Shown piece by piece: positions 62,574 through 64,000 of a stretch of 64,000 nt of DNA. The position numbers were made by a program, and so were the translations under genes. Source of the stretch: Methylobacterium sp. Leaf465. Lineage in GTDB: Bacteria; Pseudomonadota; Alphaproteobacteria; Rhizobiales; Beijerinckiaceae. The notes under the pieces are model-generated. The model saw only the letters and a program-made list of their open reading frames with translations, was not told the DNA's origin and ran no database searches. The first letter of the stretch is position 1. Every line of letters begins with the position of its first letter. The stretch lies in contig NZ_LMRA01000008.1 of NCBI RefSeq assembly GCF_001424705.1, forward strand, positions 1-64,000. The letters run 5' to 3'.

Positions 62574-63365
62574 ATGCGCGCCCTCTACGCCGCCGCCACC
62601 GGCATGGCGGCCCAGGAACTCAACGTCCAGGTCATCTCGAACAACATCGCGAACCTGCGCACCACCGGCTACAAGCGCCAGCAGCCGCATTTCCAGGATC
62701 TGCTCTACCAGAACCTGCGCCGGGCGGGCTCCTCGACCTCCGACCAGAACACGCAGCTGCCCGCAGGCCTCGCCATCGGCTCGGGCGTGAAGACGACGTC
62801 GACCGCCCGGGTGATGTCGCAGGGGACGCTGACGAGCACCGAGAAGGAATACGACGTCGCCATTCGCGGCGAAGGCCTGTTCCGGGTGACGCTGCCGGAC
62901 GGGCGCACGGCCTACACCCGCGACGGTTCGTTCGACCTCTCGGCCCAGGGGCAGCTCGTCACCCGCGACGGCTACCTCGTCGATCCCGGGGTGACGGTGC
63001 CGAACAACGCCACGTCGGTGACGATCAGCGCCCAGGGAGCGGTCCAGGCCACCGTGCCAGGGCAGACCGCGCCGCAGGCCTTGGGCCAGTTCCAGCTCGC
63101 CCGCTTCGTCAACAAGGTCGGCCTCGAATCGATCGGCGACAACCTGTTCATCGAGACCGCCGGGTCCGGTCCGGCGATCAACGGTCTGCCGGGCTCGGAA
63201 GGGTTCGGCAACCTGCAGCAGAGCTATCTCGAGGAGGCGAACGTCAACGCCGTCACCGAGATCTCGTCGCTGATCGCGGCACAGCGCGCCTACGAGATGA
63301 ACTCGAAGGTGGTGACCGCCGCCGACCAGATGCTCTCGACCACCTCCCAGATGTTCCGCAGCTGA
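62574..63365 (+). CDS. flgG: Flagellar distal rod protein FlgG
   Basis: A 263-residue rod protein: MRALYAAATGMAAQELNVQVISNNIANLRTTGYKRQ at the start, the FlgG-specific segment LPAGLAIGSGVKTTSTARV, and the C-terminal SYLEEANVNAVTEISSLIAAQRAYEMNSKVVTAADQMLSTTSQM. Twelve bases separate it from flgF. Confidence 0.97.
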   Translation: MRALYAAATGMAAQELNVQVISNNIANLRTTGYKRQQPHFQDLLYQNLRRAGSSTSDQNTQLPAGLAIGSGVKTTSTARVMSQGTLTSTEKEYDVAIRGEGLFRVTLPDGRTAYTRDGSFDLSAQGQLVTRDGYLVDPGVTVPNNATSVTISAQGAVQATVPGQTAPQALGQFQLARFVNKVGLESIGDNLFIETAGSGPAINGLPGSEGFGNLQQSYLEEANVNAVTEISSLIAAQRAYEMNSKVVTAADQMLSTTSQMFRS

Positions 63366-63379
63366 TCGAGGTCCTGACC

Positions 63380-64000
63380 ATGCATGCGCTCAGACAGATC
63401 CCCCCCCGCCGCCCGATCAGGGTCTCGACCCTGAGCGTCGCCATCGTGGGCCGAACCCTGCTGGCCGTCCTGGCCTTCTCGTTCCTCACCTTCCAGGTCC
63501 TGGCCCAGGAGGCCCGCCCCGCCGGGGCAAGCCTGCGCTTGCGCGGCGACGTCACCGCCCGCGGCGACGTCCTCACCCTCGGCGACCTCGTCGAGGGGGC
63601 CTCTGCGGAGACGGCGCAGCGTCCGCTGTTCCGGGCGCCGGCCCTTGGCGCCACCGGCACGATCCAGGCGCGTCGCATCGCCGATGCGGTGGCCGGTCTC
63701 GGGCTCGGCCCGGTGGAGACCGGCGGCCGGGTCCAGGTCTCGGTCCAGCGCGCCGCCCGCCGGGTGACGCAGCCGGAGATCGAGGCCGCCCTGAAGCGCG
63801 CCCTGGAATCCGGCTACGGCGTCGATCCGCGCAACCTCGCCATTCGCCTCGATGGCGAGTCCCCGACCCTTCTGGCGCCCCTGGACCTGAACGGTCAGGC
63901 CGTCGCCCTCGACCTCAGCTACGATCCGCGCTCGCGCCGGATCGCCGGCCTGATCACCCTGGGCGAGCGTCAGGCATCCCTCCGGGTCTCGGGCCAGGTC
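63380..64000 (+). CDS. flgA: Flagellar P-ring assembly chaperone FlgA (3' end beyond window)
   Basis: The first 207 residues of a periplasmic protein that helps build the P ring. A signal peptide includes LLAVLAFSFLTFQVLAQEA, then SLRLRGDVTARGDVLTLGDLVEGA, the SAF-like start of FlgA. The frame is open to base 64000 and the remainder is missing. It follows flgG by 14 bases. Confidence 0.9.
   Translation, partial: MHALRQIPPRRPIRVSTLSVAIVGRTLLAVLAFSFLTFQVLAQEARPAGASLRLRGDVTARGDVLTLGDLVEGASAETAQRPLFRAPALGATGTIQARRIADAVAGLGLGPVETGGRVQVSVQRAARRVTQPEIEAALKRALESGYGVDPRNLAIRLDGESPTLLAPLDLNGQAVALDLSYDPRSRRIAGLITLGERQASLRVSGQV

Overview
The window is GC-rich chromosomal DNA of a motile, free-living alphaproteobacterium, most likely a Rhizobiales member of the Methylobacterium/Methylorubrum type. 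Supporting signs are the split F0 ATP synthase operon with paired b' and b subunits, a CcrM-type methyltransferase, CckA with CtrA-type TTAA-N7-TTAA boxes at flagellar promoters, LexA boxes of the GTTC-N7-GTTC type, a class II EPSP synthase, a bacteriophytochrome with its heme oxygenase, and a PHA-granule-type protein. The genus is an inference; the class is well supported.

Layout. 1-10.2 kb: the start of tuf, a TerB-like protein, a YdcZ-type transporter, a red-light module (heme oxygenase and bacteriophytochrome, tail to tail), an OmpA-domain envelope protein, a Uup-type ABC-F ATPase, a PHA-system protein and RlpA. 10.2-15 kb: a hairpin-bearing intergenic region, ccrM, mutY, a DciA/DUF721 protein and a DsbA-type thioredoxin. 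15-18 kb: the F0 operon atpI-atpB-atpE-atpF'-atpF with a clear promoter and terminator. 18-24.7 kb: an ABC-2 exporter pair, an alpha/beta hydrolase, an outer-membrane barrel, an FkbM methyltransferase, SfsA and a DUF937-like protein. 25-34 kb: lexA, comEC, gltX, gltA, cmk, aroA and a TIGR02300 zinc-ribbon protein. 34-34.5 kb: two identical tRNA-Ala(GGC) genes, each with its own promoter and leader hairpin. 34.6-42 kb: a UbiC-like protein, DUF2147, alaS, MAPEG, a sorbosone-dehydrogenase-like protein with a cytochrome c, and recA. 42-43.5 kb: a locally AT-richer hypothetical gene and the wreck of an IS5-type transposase, the only clearly accessory stretch. 43.5 kb to the end: cckA and a large flagellar cluster (flhB, fliR, fliQ, fliE, flgC, flgB; fliO, fliP; fliL, fliM, DUF6468, motE, ialB-like, a TPR protein; flgF, flgG, flgA).

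How the parts fit. The strongest regulatory theme is cell-cycle control of motility. CckA starts the CckA-ChpT-CtrA phosphorelay, and near-perfect CtrA boxes lie 70-100 bases upstream of flgB, fliO and fliL, with weaker matches nearby. CcrM (GANTC methylation) and DciA (helicase loading) are on the same segment. The second theme is the SOS response: lexA and recA both carry LexA-type boxes. I see no CRISPR array, prophage, secretion island or obviously new defence system. The items most worth a second look are the duplicated tRNA-Ala cassette with a shared T-stem mismatch, the palindrome upstream of flgF, the structured region upstream of ccrM, and the uncharacterised genes inside the fliL-fliM operon.
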